Under the pieces are notes generated by a model, which was given only the letters and a program-made list of their open reading frames with translations, did not search any database and was not told where the DNA came from. The translations under genes and the position numbers were made by a program. Source: an uncultured Lachnospiraceae bacterium (GTDB taxonomy: Bacteria; Bacillota_A; Clostridia; Lachnospirales; Lachnospiraceae). From it: a stretch of DNA of 37,642 nucleotides. Each line of letters opens with the position of its first letter. Position 1 is the stretch's first letter. This document shows positions 7,519-15,947 of this stretch, piece after piece. The DNA is taken from positions 1-37,642 of the forward strand of contig CAJUDN010000023.1 in NCBI GenBank assembly GCA_910585355.1, given 5' to 3'.

Positions 7519-8799
7519 CTACTCCGCCTCATCAATTGCTTTTCCAATATCATGCCGCATATACTTATTTTCAAAGCTCACCCATCCGGCCGCTTTATAT
7601 GCATTCTCTCTTGCTTCCTTAAGGCTCGCCCCGTTGGCCGTAACGCCCAGTACGCGGCCGCCGTTGGTCACAAACTGGCCCTTATCATTAAATTTGGTTC
7701 CGGAGTGGAATACATAATATCCGTCGCGGCCCTCGAAATTCTCCAGGCCCTCAATGACATATCCCTTTTTATACTCCACCGGATATCCATCGGAAGCCAA
7801 AATCACGCAGACCGTTGCCCTGTCATTATCAAACTTTAAATCCACCTGGTCCAGGGTTCCGTCAATGCAGGCCTCGAAGACCTCCACAATATCATTTTCC
7901 AGTCTTGGCAGCACCACCTGGGCCTCCGGATCGCCGAATCTTGCATTGTATTCCAGCACCTTCGGCCCGTCCTCCGTTAACATCAGGCCGAAGAAGATGA
8001 TTCCCTTAAACTCTCTGCCCTCTGCTTTCATGGCGTCCACTGTGGGCTGGTAAATATGTTTCTTACAGAACTCATCCACCTCTTTCGTGTAGAAGGGACT
8101 GGGAGAAAAGTTCCCCATTCCTCCGGTGTTTAAGCCCTGGTCCCCATCTTTGGCCCTCTTATGGTCCTGGGCGGAGCTCATGATCTTCACAATATTCCCA
8201 TCCACAAAAGACAGCACGGAAACCTCGCGTCCGGTCATGAATTCCTCAATAACGATCTCATCCCCGGCGGAGCCGAACTTTTTATCCAGCATCAAAGTAC
8301 GGACGCCCTCCTTTGCTTCCTCCCTGGTCTGACAAATCAAAACGCCCTTTCCAAGAGCCAGGCCGTCGGCCTTTAAAACAATCGGCATTTTTGCGGTTTC
8401 CAGATACGCCATGGCCTCATCGGGGTTTGTAAAAGTCTCATAGGCGGCTGTCGGAATATGATACTTTTTCATCAGGTTTTTGGAGAACGCCTTGGAGCCC
8501 TCCAGAATAGCCGCATTCTTTCTCGGTCCGAATACTCTAAGACCTGCTTCCTCGAACGTATCCACCACACCGCCTACCAACGGATCATCCATTCCAATCA
8601 CCGTCAGATCAATCTCTTTTTCCTTTGCAAACTCCACCAGCTTATCAAATTCCATGGCTCCAATGGGAACGCACTCGGCCACCTGGGAAATCCCTGCATT
8701 TCCCGGCGCACAGTAGATCTTATCCACCTTCGGGCTCTGAGCCGCCTTCCATGCAATGGCATGTTCTCTTCCGCCGCTTCCTACAATTAAAACTTTCAT
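7519..8799 (-). CDS. purD: Phosphoribosylamine-glycine ligase (GAR synthetase)
   Basis: Catalyses the second step of de novo purine synthesis: 5-phosphoribosylamine, glycine and ATP give GAR. The 426-residue product has the expected N-terminal MKVLIVGSGGREHAIAWKA, an ATP-grasp core (KADGLALGKGVLIC, GSAGDEIVIEEFMTGREVS) and NARFGDPEAQ near the metal site. Its length is normal. The frame is open 36 codons further upstream, but AGGAGG sits eight bases before the ATG at 8799. It is the last gene of purE-purM-purN-purD and is separated from purN by an 82-base gap with a strong hairpin. Confidence 0.97.
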   Translation of the reverse strand: MKVLIVGSGGREHAIAWKAAQSPKVDKIYCAPGNAGISQVAECVPIGAMEFDKLVEFAKEKEIDLTVIGMDDPLVGGVVDTFEEAGLRVFGPRKNAAILEGSKAFSKNLMKKYHIPTAAYETFTNPDEAMAYLETAKMPIVLKADGLALGKGVLICQTREEAKEGVRTLMLDKKFGSAGDEIVIEEFMTGREVSVLSFVDGNIVKIMSSAQDHKRAKDGDQGLNTGGMGNFSPSPFYTKEVDEFCKKHIYQPTVDAMKAEGREFKGIIFFGLMLTEDGPKVLEYNARFGDPEAQVVLPRLENDIVEVFEACIDGTLDQVDLKFDNDRATVCVILASDGYPVEYKKGYVIEGLENFEGRDGYYVFHSGTKFNDKGQFVTNGGRVLGVTANGASLKEARENAYKAAGWVSFENKYMRHDIGKAIDEAE

Positions 8800-8830
8800 T
8801 TTCAATTCCTCCTGTAACCATATGCCAATC

Positions 8831-8864
8831 AGCCCGGACCGCTCTTTCCCCGGCGGCCCGGACT
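8831..8864 (-). promoter_or_regulatory. Intercistronic hairpin between purN and purD
   Basis: The arms AGCCCGGACCGC (8831-8842) and GCGGCCCGGACT (8853-8864) form a 12-bp GC-rich stem with two wobble pairs when transcribed. There is no T run, so it looks more like an mRNA processing or stabilising element than a terminator. Confidence 0.5.
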
Positions 8865-8881
8865 GAGTCAAACGCCTATAT

Positions 8882-9481
8882 TTACCCCTGCAAAAGAGCG
8901 TTTGCAATCATATGAATCGCCTGGGGCAGGATCTTCCACTCAGCCTCCTCCATCACGCGTCTCTGCAGAATCTCCGGTGTGTCCCCGGCCTTCACCTCCA
9001 CGGCCTTCTGTAAAAGAATGGGACCGGAATCCATTCCCTCGTCCACAAAATGAACCGTGGCGCCCGTAACCTTCACTCCGCGGGCCAGCGCGGCTTCATG
9101 GACCTTTAATCCATAATATCCCACGCCGCAGAAAGACGGAATCAGGGACGGATGGATATTTATGATGCGGCCGCGGTATCTGGCAATCATAGCCTCCGGA
9201 ATCTTCACAAGAAATCCGGCCAGAACAATCAGATCCAGATGATAGAAATCCACCCTGGAAAGCAATGCTTCATAAAAAGCCTCCCTGTCAGGAAAGTCCC
9301 TGGGAGAAACGCATTCCGCCGCAATCCCGTGTTTTTTCGCACGCTCCAGGGCAAAAGCATTGGCGTTGTTGCTGACCACTGCTTCCACCCTCGCGTTGGT
9401 GACGGTTCCATTGTCAATGGCATCCAGGATGGCCTGAAGATTCGTTCCGCCTCCGGATACCAGGACACCGACTCTTAACAT
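8882..9481 (-). CDS. purN: Phosphoribosylglycinamide formyltransferase 1
   Basis: Converts GAR to FGAR using 10-formyltetrahydrofolate, the third purine step. The 199-residue protein shows the substrate-binding start RVGVLVSGGGTNLQAILDAI, the catalytic Asn/His block INIHPSLIPSF, and VDEGMDSGPI carrying the catalytic Asp. Length is normal. Its ATG overlaps the end of purM by seven bases, so translation of the two is probably coupled. Confidence 0.97.
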   Translation of the reverse strand: MLRVGVLVSGGGTNLQAILDAIDNGTVTNARVEAVVSNNANAFALERAKKHGIAAECVSPRDFPDREAFYEALLSRVDFYHLDLIVLAGFLVKIPEAMIARYRGRIINIHPSLIPSFCGVGYYGLKVHEAALARGVKVTGATVHFVDEGMDSGPILLQKAVEVKAGDTPEILQRRVMEEAEWKILPQAIHMIANALLQG

Positions 9482-10506
9482 AAAATCACGCCCTTTTCTC
9501 CGGTTTCAATGGAGCCGATTACATAAGAAGTGTCTCCGGCTGCCTTCATGGCCTCCATAGCTTTCTCTGCATCGGCGGCATCTACAGCTACCACCATGCC
9601 GATACCCATATTGAAGGTATTATACATGACCTTCTCCTCAATATCGCCCTTTTTCTGCATCACTCCGAAAATCGGCGGTACCGGATAGCTGTCCTTTTTA
9701 ATCACTGCCTGAACGCCGTCCGTCAGCATTCTCGGCACGTTCTCATAAAAACCGCCTCCGGTGATATGGCTGCACGCGTGAATCTTAACGCCCGCCTCCT
9801 TCACGGCTTTCAGCGCTTTCACATAAATTCTTGTGGGAGCGAGCAGGGTCTCTCCAAGAGTCTTTCCAAGCTCCTCATAATATGTATCCAGGCCTTCCTT
9901 TGTAAGCTCCTTCTCGAATACCTTACGAACCAGAGAAAAGCCGTTGCTGTGCACGCCTGTGGAAGCCATGCCAATCAATATGTCTCCGGCCTTTAAGCTT
10001 TCCCCGGTAATCATGTCCTTCTTATCGCACACGCCTACGGCAAAACCCGCCAGATCATAGTCTTCCTCAGGCATCAGTCCCGGATGCTCGGCAGTCTCTC
10101 CTCCGATTAAGGCGGCCTCAGACTGTAAGCAGCCCTCTGCAACGCCCTTTACAATATCCGCAATCTTTTCCGGATAATTTTTTCCGCAGGCAATGTAATC
10201 CAGGAAAAATAAGGGCTCTCCGCCCGCACAGGCGATGTCGTTAACGCACATGGCCACGGCGTCGATGCCTATGGTGTCATGCTTGTCCATGATGATAGCC
10301 AACTTTACCTTTGTACCGCATCCATCGGTGCCGGATAACAGTACCGGCTCCTCCATCTCCTTGATTTTAGCCAGGGAAAACGCCCCGGAAAAGCCGCCGA
10401 GACCTCCGAGGACTTCCTCGCGCATAGTCTTTTTTACATGCTCCTTCATCAGCTCCACTGACTGGTAACCAGCTTCAATATCTACTCCGGCCCTCTTGTA
10501 ATCCAT
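9475..10506 (-). CDS. purM: Phosphoribosylformylglycinamidine cyclo-ligase (AIR synthetase)
   Basis: Closes the imidazole ring: FGAM and ATP give AIR, the fifth purine step. The 343-residue product carries YKRAGVDIEAG at the N-terminus, GTDGCGTKVKLA (nucleotide-binding region), AMCVNDIACAGGEPLFFLDY and HITGGGFYENVPR, all hallmarks of PurM. The frame is open upstream, but AGGAGG precedes the ATG at 10,506, giving the usual length. It sits between purE and purN. Confidence 0.97.
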   Translation of the reverse strand: MDYKRAGVDIEAGYQSVELMKEHVKKTMREEVLGGLGGFSGAFSLAKIKEMEEPVLLSGTDGCGTKVKLAIIMDKHDTIGIDAVAMCVNDIACAGGEPLFFLDYIACGKNYPEKIADIVKGVAEGCLQSEAALIGGETAEHPGLMPEEDYDLAGFAVGVCDKKDMITGESLKAGDILIGMASTGVHSNGFSLVRKVFEKELTKEGLDTYYEELGKTLGETLLAPTRIYVKALKAVKEAGVKIHACSHITGGGFYENVPRMLTDGVQAVIKKDSYPVPPIFGVMQKKGDIEEKVMYNTFNMGIGMVVAVDAADAEKAMEAMKAAGDTSYVIGSIETGEKGVILC

Positions 10507-10569
10507 GATTTTCCTCCTGTTTTCTATCCGCCCAAACTGCCCAAACATCCGCCTGCCGCGCCACACACA

Positions 10570-10585
10570 CTGTTTTGCAAAACAG
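10570..10585. promoter_or_regulatory. Perfect 16-bp palindrome in the purE-purM gap
   Basis: CTGTTTTGCAAAACAG is fully self-complementary and lies 64 bases upstream of purM in a 123-base intergenic gap. It could be a protein-binding operator or a small RNA hairpin. No matching second copy was seen near the operon promoter, so a role is speculative. Confidence 0.35.
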
Positions 10586-10629
10586 GCCCAAAATCCGGTC
10601 TGGCGATGCGTCCTGCTTTTATTTCTTTT

Positions 10630-11148
10630 TTATTTCTTCATAGAAGCCAGATACTCCTCATAACCGATCCGGCTTAATTTTTCGTCCTTCGCCGCCACTT
10701 CGTCCTTCATCTTCTCAGAATATGCCTTTAACCGCTCCAGAAGCTTTGAATCGGAAACCGCCAGAATCTTCGCCGCCAGAATTCCGGCATTCTTTCCTCC
10801 GTTGATTGCAACCGTGGCAACCGGAATCCCGGACGGCATCTGTACGATGGAATACAGAGAGTCCACACCGCCCAGATCAGATGTCTTCATGGGAATGCCA
10901 ATTACCGGCATAGGGAAGATTGCGGCGCACATGCCCGGCAGATGAGCTGCCTTTCCCGCGCCTGCGATAATCACCTTAACGCCCTTTCCCTCGGCAGATT
11001 TTGCATAGTCAAAGAAAATATCCGGTTCCCTGTGGGCGGAAATGATGGTCATTTCAAACGAAATCCCCAGTTCTTTCAGTATGTCTGCAGCCTGTGCCAT
11101 GACTGGCATATCAGAATCACTGCCCATTACAATACCAACTTCAGCCAT
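10630..11148 (-). CDS. purE: N5-carboxyaminoimidazole ribonucleotide mutase
   Basis: Class I PurE interconverts N5-CAIR and CAIR (sixth purine step in bacteria). The 172-residue product shows GIVMGSDSDMPVM, the SAHREPD motif with the catalytic His, and GAGKAAHLPGM, followed by a slightly extended helical C-terminus (AAKDEKLSRIGYEEYL). AAGGAGAG precedes the ATG. It is the first protein gene of the pur cluster, reading from a promoter near 11,452-11,481 through a structured RNA leader. No purK is visible in the window. Confidence 0.97.
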   Translation of the reverse strand: MAEVGIVMGSDSDMPVMAQAADILKELGISFEMTIISAHREPDIFFDYAKSAEGKGVKVIIAGAGKAAHLPGMCAAIFPMPVIGIPMKTSDLGGVDSLYSIVQMPSGIPVATVAINGGKNAGILAAKILAVSDSKLLERLKAYSEKMKDEVAAKDEKLSRIGYEEYLASMKK

Positions 11149-11243
11149 TGTAAACTCTCCTTTTCTCTCTTGAATGAATCATGAATCTCAGACTGGGAAG
11201 CCCCCTTCCCTGTCCGATGCGCGGCAGGCACGCCGCTTTAACG

Positions 11244-11447
11244 GCGTATTTTGCCAGTACACTAGGTGCACCTGCTCTCATAAACGGTGACCGTTCCGGC
11301 ACTTCCCAAATGGTTTACACCATAAGGCTGTTTTAAATCGCTTCACCATGAGTCACATGCTCCCGGTATTGGCCGAAAGCCCGTACAAGCACACCCCGGC
11401 TTATTGCTCACGGAAAGAAACACCTCGTGACTACCGCAATTACACGC
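11244..11447 (-). ncRNA. ssrS: Probable 6S RNA, upstream of purE
   Basis: A ~204-nt non-coding stretch begins about five bases downstream of a good promoter -10 box. Its first 27 bases (GCGTGTAATTGCGGTAGTCA, then CGAGGTG) pair with its last 25 (CACCTAGTGTACTGGC ... ATACGC), giving the long closing stem expected of 6S RNA. GAGGTGTTTC after the 5' arm, GTGAAGCGATTTAAAAC in the middle and GCAGGTGCACC in the 3' arm resemble conserved 6S segments (compare E. coli GAGAAGCCTTAAAAC). 6S RNA binds the RNA polymerase housekeeping holoenzyme. The bases from here to purE (11,149-11,243) hold a small GC hairpin and the purE ribosome site. Without a covariance search this remains probable; an uncharacterised leader RNA is the alternative. 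Confidence 0.65.
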
Positions 11448-11451
11448 ATTA

Positions 11452-11481
11452 TTTATAAGTTATCCTAATTAAATATGCCAA
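11452..11481 (-). promoter_or_regulatory. Promoter for the 6S-like RNA and pur operon
   Basis: On the minus strand, TTGGCA (11,476-11,481) is followed after 18 bases by TATAAA (11,452-11,457). The predicted start falls at about 11,446, just where the self-pairing RNA begins. The flanking DNA is AT-rich. Confidence 0.65.
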
Positions 11482-11561
11482 TGTAAATATTTATTCTTAT
11501 TAATCATCATACTCGTTTTTCACTGCTCCGTCAAGAGCAAACCAAAAAGATTCCCGTCCCC

Positions 11562-13658
11562 TTAGACGTCCAGAGCCTCGTTCAACTCCTCCAGTCCCGG
11601 AAGTGAAAACCGCCCGTCTTCGATGATGGAGGTCTTTCCTCCGTCCGGCGCCACGGCCGAAATCTGCTCCAGTTCCTTATAGGGAATCGTGATGTCTGTA
11701 TGGACCCCGAAATAGGCTTTGGAAACATCTTCTTTTCTTAAAATGGAGATCTCGTTATCCCTGGCTACCATTTCCTTTCCGTCCGGGTTATACATGGGAC
11801 TGTCCTCAGACCAGCTGTAACAGGTATCCCCCACGGCAAAATGCGGTCCCATCTTCTCCACAATCAGAATGGGGAGCCGATCCAGGATTTGGTATTTTTC
11901 CGCCATGGCATAGGCCGTCGTGTTTGTTCCAATGGCAAACTCTCCGAGGGGAAGATTTTCGTGCTGGTTCATAATCACCTGAACCACCAGATCATGGCCG
12001 TCGGAAACTGCTTTTTTTCGTTCCTTTGGGGAGCAGAAATCCGGAAGAGCTTCCACAAAATTGTCGCAGGACGCAGAAATCACACGTCCGTCTTTAAACT
12101 CCATCGTCAGATTTTTAAACTGAATCCCCCGGATATATACGCAGCCCACATTCAGAATTCCATCGGTCCCGCAAAGCCTTGGAGACGTGAATACCTCTCC
12201 CACGGGAATGTTCACATCGGCAACACAGTTTTCAAATTTGGTCTGGGACGCCGGATCCGAAAGCTTTATAAGATTTACCCGCATATTGGTGCAGTTACGG
12301 CCCTTCCCCAGAATCTCCACGTACTCTGCCTTATCCAGCGCGTCAATAAGAGTCTGCTGGATTTTCTGGTACTTTTCATAATCCAGAGTATTAATCTTAA
12401 TGGTCTCCTGAAAAATCTCCTCAAAATCCGGACCAATGTCAGGAACTGGAAAGGCGATAATTGTAAAGCTGGTTTCATCGCCGGGAATATACTGGTTTGT
12501 CACAGGCATGGACATATTTTTATATTCCAGATACAGCTTCTGCTGCTTTTCGGAAAAGGTCCAGGCCTTTTTTTTGTTGACCGGGGAAAATCCTTCTTCG
12601 CCAAATACCTCTATAACCGCCGGTCCCGCATAGGCGGCAGCCTCTTTTTTATACTGCTCATAAGCGGTTTTAAGAATCGAAAGCTTCCTGTCGCGGAACG
12701 CTTTGTCAAAATACACCGCGCTGTCGTAACGCCAGTCATAGTCGTACTGCTTATTGGGGGAGGAAGAGGCGTATCCGCCGCGTCCGGAAGGGGATTTGTT
12801 TACGCTGCCTACGGCGCCGCGGGTAAAGATCACCGACAGGCCGCGGCTCTCAAAAATTTTAACCGCTTCCCGCACCATGCGTTCGAATCCAAGGGGATAG
12901 CGGATGGACACTGTCTTTTTTTTGGAAAGATCACGGCCCATGACAGAAAAGCCCCGGACATAGCCCTCCGTGAACGTTTCCGCCATTTTTCTTATGGTAT
13001 CCTCAGGCAGACGGTTTAAAAAACCTGCAATAGCAAGCTCTGTTTTTGATACATACTCGCCAAACCGGTATAAATAAGACAGGTCCGATAAATCCTGCTC
13101 CATGATGATCTTTTTTGCAAAGTCCAGGGACGGATCCACGCTTTCCCTGATTCTGTATGTCAAAGTCACGTCGCAGTAATCGCTTACACACCAATAAAGT
13201 ACATCGTGGACAGACTTTTCAGACGGAATTCCTTCCTCTTCAAACAAATTGTAAATCTCGATAAGGGCCTCGTTTCCGATAACCATGTCCAGAAGGCGTC
13301 CTTCAAAAGCATAGACAATATCTCCCCGGATTTCCGTATAGAGAAAGGACAAAAGTTTTCCGAACGCTTCTCCCAGCACAGAAACCGCATAAGACGGGTT
13401 CCCATAGCTTCTTTCATAATTTTCTCCGATCACATCCTCATACAAGGCTTCATTGATCCATGTAAGCTTTTCCCTGTCCCAGGAACCAAAACTGCCATCC
13501 AAAACGGCATCCATGACCGTTTTACACCTTCCGATGAACCGGGACATTTCCCTGAAAAAGTCCCGGTATGGCTCTTTGACGGTTTCCTCCTCCATAAAAC
13601 CCCGGATCCGGGCCATGGACAGTTCATAACGTTCTCTTATAACCTGATCTTCCATCAT
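11562..13658 (-). CDS. Large aminopeptidase, M29 (AmpS-like) C-terminal domain
   Basis: A 698-residue protein. The C-terminal ~260 residues match M29 metallo-aminopeptidases, with probable metal or catalytic residues in GEVFTSPR (Glu), LGEFAIGTNTTA (Glu), VEKMGPHFAVGDTCYSW (His) and HTDITIPY (His, Asp). Classic M29 enzymes are about 400 residues, so the roughly 435-residue N-terminal part is additional; it is mostly helical and has no motif I recognise. GGAGGT precedes the first of two tandem ATGs. It lies 32 bases after a small membrane protein and probably shares its transcript with the VanZ-like gene. No signal peptide, so a cytoplasmic peptidase is inferred. Confidence 0.85.
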   Translation of the reverse strand: MMEDQVIRERYELSMARIRGFMEEETVKEPYRDFFREMSRFIGRCKTVMDAVLDGSFGSWDREKLTWINEALYEDVIGENYERSYGNPSYAVSVLGEAFGKLLSFLYTEIRGDIVYAFEGRLLDMVIGNEALIEIYNLFEEEGIPSEKSVHDVLYWCVSDYCDVTLTYRIRESVDPSLDFAKKIIMEQDLSDLSYLYRFGEYVSKTELAIAGFLNRLPEDTIRKMAETFTEGYVRGFSVMGRDLSKKKTVSIRYPLGFERMVREAVKIFESRGLSVIFTRGAVGSVNKSPSGRGGYASSSPNKQYDYDWRYDSAVYFDKAFRDRKLSILKTAYEQYKKEAAAYAGPAVIEVFGEEGFSPVNKKKAWTFSEKQQKLYLEYKNMSMPVTNQYIPGDETSFTIIAFPVPDIGPDFEEIFQETIKINTLDYEKYQKIQQTLIDALDKAEYVEILGKGRNCTNMRVNLIKLSDPASQTKFENCVADVNIPVGEVFTSPRLCGTDGILNVGCVYIRGIQFKNLTMEFKDGRVISASCDNFVEALPDFCSPKERKKAVSDGHDLVVQVIMNQHENLPLGEFAIGTNTTAYAMAEKYQILDRLPILIVEKMGPHFAVGDTCYSWSEDSPMYNPDGKEMVARDNEISILRKEDVSKAYFGVHTDITIPYKELEQISAVAPDGGKTSIIEDGRFSLPGLEELNEALDV

Positions 13659-13690
13659 AATGCAACCTCCAATCCCTTTACAGAGCCCTC

Positions 13691-14008
13691 TTACAGTGCA
13701 ATGATAATAATGAACAGCCAGATCAAAAGGAGCATTCCGGCTGCCACCAGGCTGATTTTCGCCAGCAGATAGTTTTTTTCCTTTTCAAAAAAAGAAATAA
13801 TTCCATAGGCAAAAGAAGAAACTGACGTAATAATGCTGCAAAAGCCCAAAGCGGCCGCCATAAGCGGCGCATTTCCCCGGGTGTGATACGCAAAGCCGAC
13901 AGCCGCCGCCATAAATGCAAAAGCCGCCGCCGCCAGACCCGCCGCCACGAAGCCCGCCTTTGCCAACGGCTTTTTTATATAAGATACTTTATTCCCAATC
14001 CGTTCCAC
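13691..14008 (-). CDS. Small three-helix membrane protein (possibly DUF6142-like)
   Basis: A 105-residue protein with three hydrophobic helices (about 18-42, 48-70, 80-104), very rich in Ala in the first. It starts inside the end of the VanZ-like gene (20-base overlap), suggesting translational coupling. The overall pattern recalls small Lachnospiraceae membrane proteins grouped as DUF6142, but I am not certain. Function unknown. Confidence 0.65.
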   Translation of the reverse strand: MERIGNKVSYIKKPLAKAGFVAAGLAAAAFAFMAAAVGFAYHTRGNAPLMAAALGFCSIITSVSSFAYGIISFFEKEKNYLLAKISLVAAGMLLLIWLFIIIIAL

Positions 14009-14456
14009 TGTATCTGTTCCACACTCCTTTTAGCATGCAGAAAATAAGATATCCCGCCAGTGCGCCGATGGTATTTAAAAGCAGATCGTCCACATCAAAG
14101 CTTCCCACCCGGCATACAAGCTGGATCGTCTCAATGCAGAGGCTGAATATAAAGCCAAGAACCGTTACGGTATACCACTTTTTCATTCGCTCCCAAATGA
14201 CCGGCAGAAAAAAGCCAAAAGGCACAAAAGCCGCCATATTACCCACAACGTTTAAAAGAAAGGCTCTGTATCCCAGCAGATGTCTGTAAACAATAAAACG
14301 CCGAATCTCCTTAAATAAAGTCAGGTTATAGGAATACTCTGCCCTGACATCGGGATTTCTCCCCATCTCTTCGGCGAAAAATAAAAAATATGTCAGCAGA
14401 ACCAGATACAGGACGAACAATAAAAACCCCAGCTTCCGGTGTCTGTTTTTTTTCAT
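13989..14456 (-). CDS. VanZ-like family membrane protein
   Basis: A 155-residue protein with four predicted transmembrane segments. The VanZ-family signature is clear: NVVGNMAAFVPFGFFLPVIW, then ETIQLVCRVGSFDVDDLLLN and TIGALAGYLIF. VanZ relatives lower teicoplanin binding in some enterococci, but most chromosomal homologues, including this one, have no known function and should not be read as resistance genes. There is no van cluster nearby. It is the first gene of a three-gene run with the small membrane protein and the M29 peptidase. Confidence 0.9.
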   Translation of the reverse strand: MKKNRHRKLGFLLFVLYLVLLTYFLFFAEEMGRNPDVRAEYSYNLTLFKEIRRFIVYRHLLGYRAFLLNVVGNMAAFVPFGFFLPVIWERMKKWYTVTVLGFIFSLCIETIQLVCRVGSFDVDDLLLNTIGALAGYLIFCMLKGVWNRYSGTDWE

Positions 14457-14542
14457 GTTACAATCTCCATTAATCCATCGTAACGGTTCCGTATCCTTAC
14501 CGCCACGAGTAAAATCTGTTTATTCCTGTTCACGCAGGATAT

Positions 14543-14652
14543 CTTCTTGTCCATCTTCAGACGGATAAAAAGCGTGCGTTCACGCTTGATATAGAAAGCC
14601 GGACAAAAACTGCCTCACAAGCAACCTTGATGCCTGTTTTCGTCCGGTTTTA
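14543..14652. repeat. Three-hairpin repeat, family D, copy 3
   Basis: Collinear with 28,926-29,033. Hairpin 1: CTTCTTGTCCATCT with AGACGGATAAAAAG (imperfect). Hairpin 2: AAGCGTG-CGTT-CACGCTT (perfect 7 bp). Hairpin 3: AAAGCCGGACAAAAAC with GTTTTCGTCCGGTTTT. Hairpin 2 differs in sequence from the other copy but keeps its stem, suggesting selection for structure. Confidence 0.65.
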
Positions 14653-14870
14653 ACGCCCCGCGAGCCGTAAACATCTATTTTAAACTGCCTGCGGCAATGG
14701 GGCATATGCTTTGGCCCCAGGGTGATACTTGTCCATGGCAAACACAGATAAGATCCTGTTTTCCTACCGCGCCCTGTCCCGCAGTGCCTTATCTTACAGC
14801 CCCTCATCCTGTATCCCCTGTCTAGTGCCCTATCCGGTCAGTAACCATACTTTCAACACAAACTATTTTA

Positions 14871-14993
14871 CCATCTGCCGCGTTGGTCTACGCTCCGCTT
14901 CGGTCCGTGCTAAACGTGTGCCACTGGCACACAGCACTGTCAGTCAACGATGCCGCTGCATCGCCTCCTTCCTCCGCCTTGCAGGCTGACAAA
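14871..14993. repeat. Dispersed repeat, family B, long copy
   Basis: A 123-base copy whose ends match 7158-7228. The extra middle includes a perfect palindrome around 14,924 and a GCTCCGCTTCGGTCCGTGCT stretch. From memory, similar sequence is frequent between genes in Lachnospiraceae. No reading frame is conserved between the copies. Confidence 0.6.
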
Positions 14994-15035
14994 ATATTCG
15001 ATACTGGCAGCGCGATGACTGGCCGGATGAAGCAT

Positions 15036-15185
15036 CTAAAACGTAATTTCAGATTTTCTCCTTAAAAGCAACGCGCCGCTTATGATCGCGATGATTCCCG
15101 TGGTCAAACCCACAGAAGCAATGACGATACCGACAGCAATGCTGGCAGCGCCTGTGTTTCTCATGGTCTTATATATTTTTTCCAT
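15036..15185 (-). CDS. 49-residue single-pass membrane protein at the end of the pyr operon
   Basis: ATG at 15,185 follows AAGGAG by about seven bases, only 12 bases after the pyrE stop. The product starts MEKIYKTMRNTGAASIAVGI, continues as one long hydrophobic segment (Val/Ile/Ala/Gly rich, about residues 12-41) and ends with a basic tail (LLRRKSEITF). Spacing, ribosome site and a protein-like composition argue that it is real, although it is short. Function unknown. Confidence 0.75.
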   Translation of the reverse strand: MEKIYKTMRNTGAASIAVGIVIASVGLTTGIIAIISGALLLRRKSEITF

Positions 15186-15197
15186 GGTCTGCTCTCC

Positions 15198-15872
15198 TTA
15201 TTTTACGCCATACTGTTCGTAGTATGCATCAATGGCTGTCTTTAATGCATCATCAATAATTACTTTTCCCTTATATTCTCTGTTGTACAGATGCTTCACG
15301 ACTTCCTTCATGGTAACGATGGAAGTGGTCCTGAAGCCGTACTTCTCCTGAATTTCCGTGAGGGCAGACTTTTCTCCCTGACCGCGCTCGCAACGGTCCA
15401 CGGAAACCACCAGGCCAAGAACATCCACGGCGGCCTGAGCCCTGATGATCGGAAGAGTTTCTTCAATGGAAGTTCCCGCTGTAGTCACGTCCTCGATGAT
15501 AACCACCTTATCCCCGTCTGCGATGGGGCTTCCCAAAAGAATACCCTTATCGCCGTGATCTTTTACTTCTTTTCTGTTGGAACAGTATTTGATATCGGCG
15601 TCAAAATGCTCGCTTAAAGCCATGCTGGCGGCAACCGTCAGAGGGATTCCCTTATAGGCCGGTCCAAACAGCACATCAAAATCCGTACCAAAAGTATCGT
15701 TAATGGCTTTTGCATAGTACTCTCCCAGCTTTCTTAACTGTGCGCCTGTACGGTAAAAACCTGTATTTACAAAAAACGGAGTCTTTCTTCCACTTTTGGT
15801 TACAAAGTCGCCGAACTTTAAAACGCCGCAGTCTACCATGAACTCAATAAATTCCTGTTTATATTTTTCCAT
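15198..15872 (-). CDS. pyrE: Orotate phosphoribosyltransferase
   Basis: Converts orotate and PRPP to orotidine 5'-phosphate. The 224-residue product has FGPAYKGIPLTVAASMALSE, YCSNRKEVKDHG and the PRPP-binding VVIIEDVTTAGTSIEETLPI. The frame opens at a TTG (15,881), but the ATG at 15,872 is better placed behind AAGGA. It is the last enzyme gene of the pyr run and is separated from pyrD by 308 bases that contain a MITE-like element, so its link to the upstream promoter may be weakened. Confidence 0.96.
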   Translation of the reverse strand: MEKYKQEFIEFMVDCGVLKFGDFVTKSGRKTPFFVNTGFYRTGAQLRKLGEYYAKAINDTFGTDFDVLFGPAYKGIPLTVAASMALSEHFDADIKYCSNRKEVKDHGDKGILLGSPIADGDKVVIIEDVTTAGTSIEETLPIIRAQAAVDVLGLVVSVDRCERGQGEKSALTEIQEKYGFRTTSIVTMKEVVKHLYNREYKGKVIIDDALKTAIDAYYEQYGVK

Positions 15873-15947
15873 CTCTATCAATTCCTTTCTGTATGTCTTC
15901 TGTTGGGGCGTGCAGATGATGGGAATGAATTTTCAAACACGCTCTAA

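Larger units (their letters stand above)
14457..15035. other. Repeat-filled intergenic region between VanZ-like and pyr genes
   Basis: This 579-base stretch has no convincing gene. It contains a three-hairpin family D repeat (14,543-14,652) and a family B repeat (14,871-14,993), the latter including a perfect palindrome (GTGTGCCACTGGCACAC at 14,916-14,932). Nothing else was recognised between them. Confidence 0.7.

Noticed and set aside
11149..11243. Purine, PRPP or cobalamin riboswitch in the purE leader
   Set aside because: I looked for the conserved cores of these riboswitches and did not find them. The structure fits 6S RNA better.
11841..13019. 392-codon plus-strand frame opposite the M29 aminopeptidase
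   Set aside because: It is antisense to a well-supported gene, has no recognisable motif and is a codon-bias shadow.
13989..14456. Glycopeptide resistance gene (vanZ)
   Set aside because: Only the broad VanZ-like family is supported. No vanHAX or vanRS genes are nearby.
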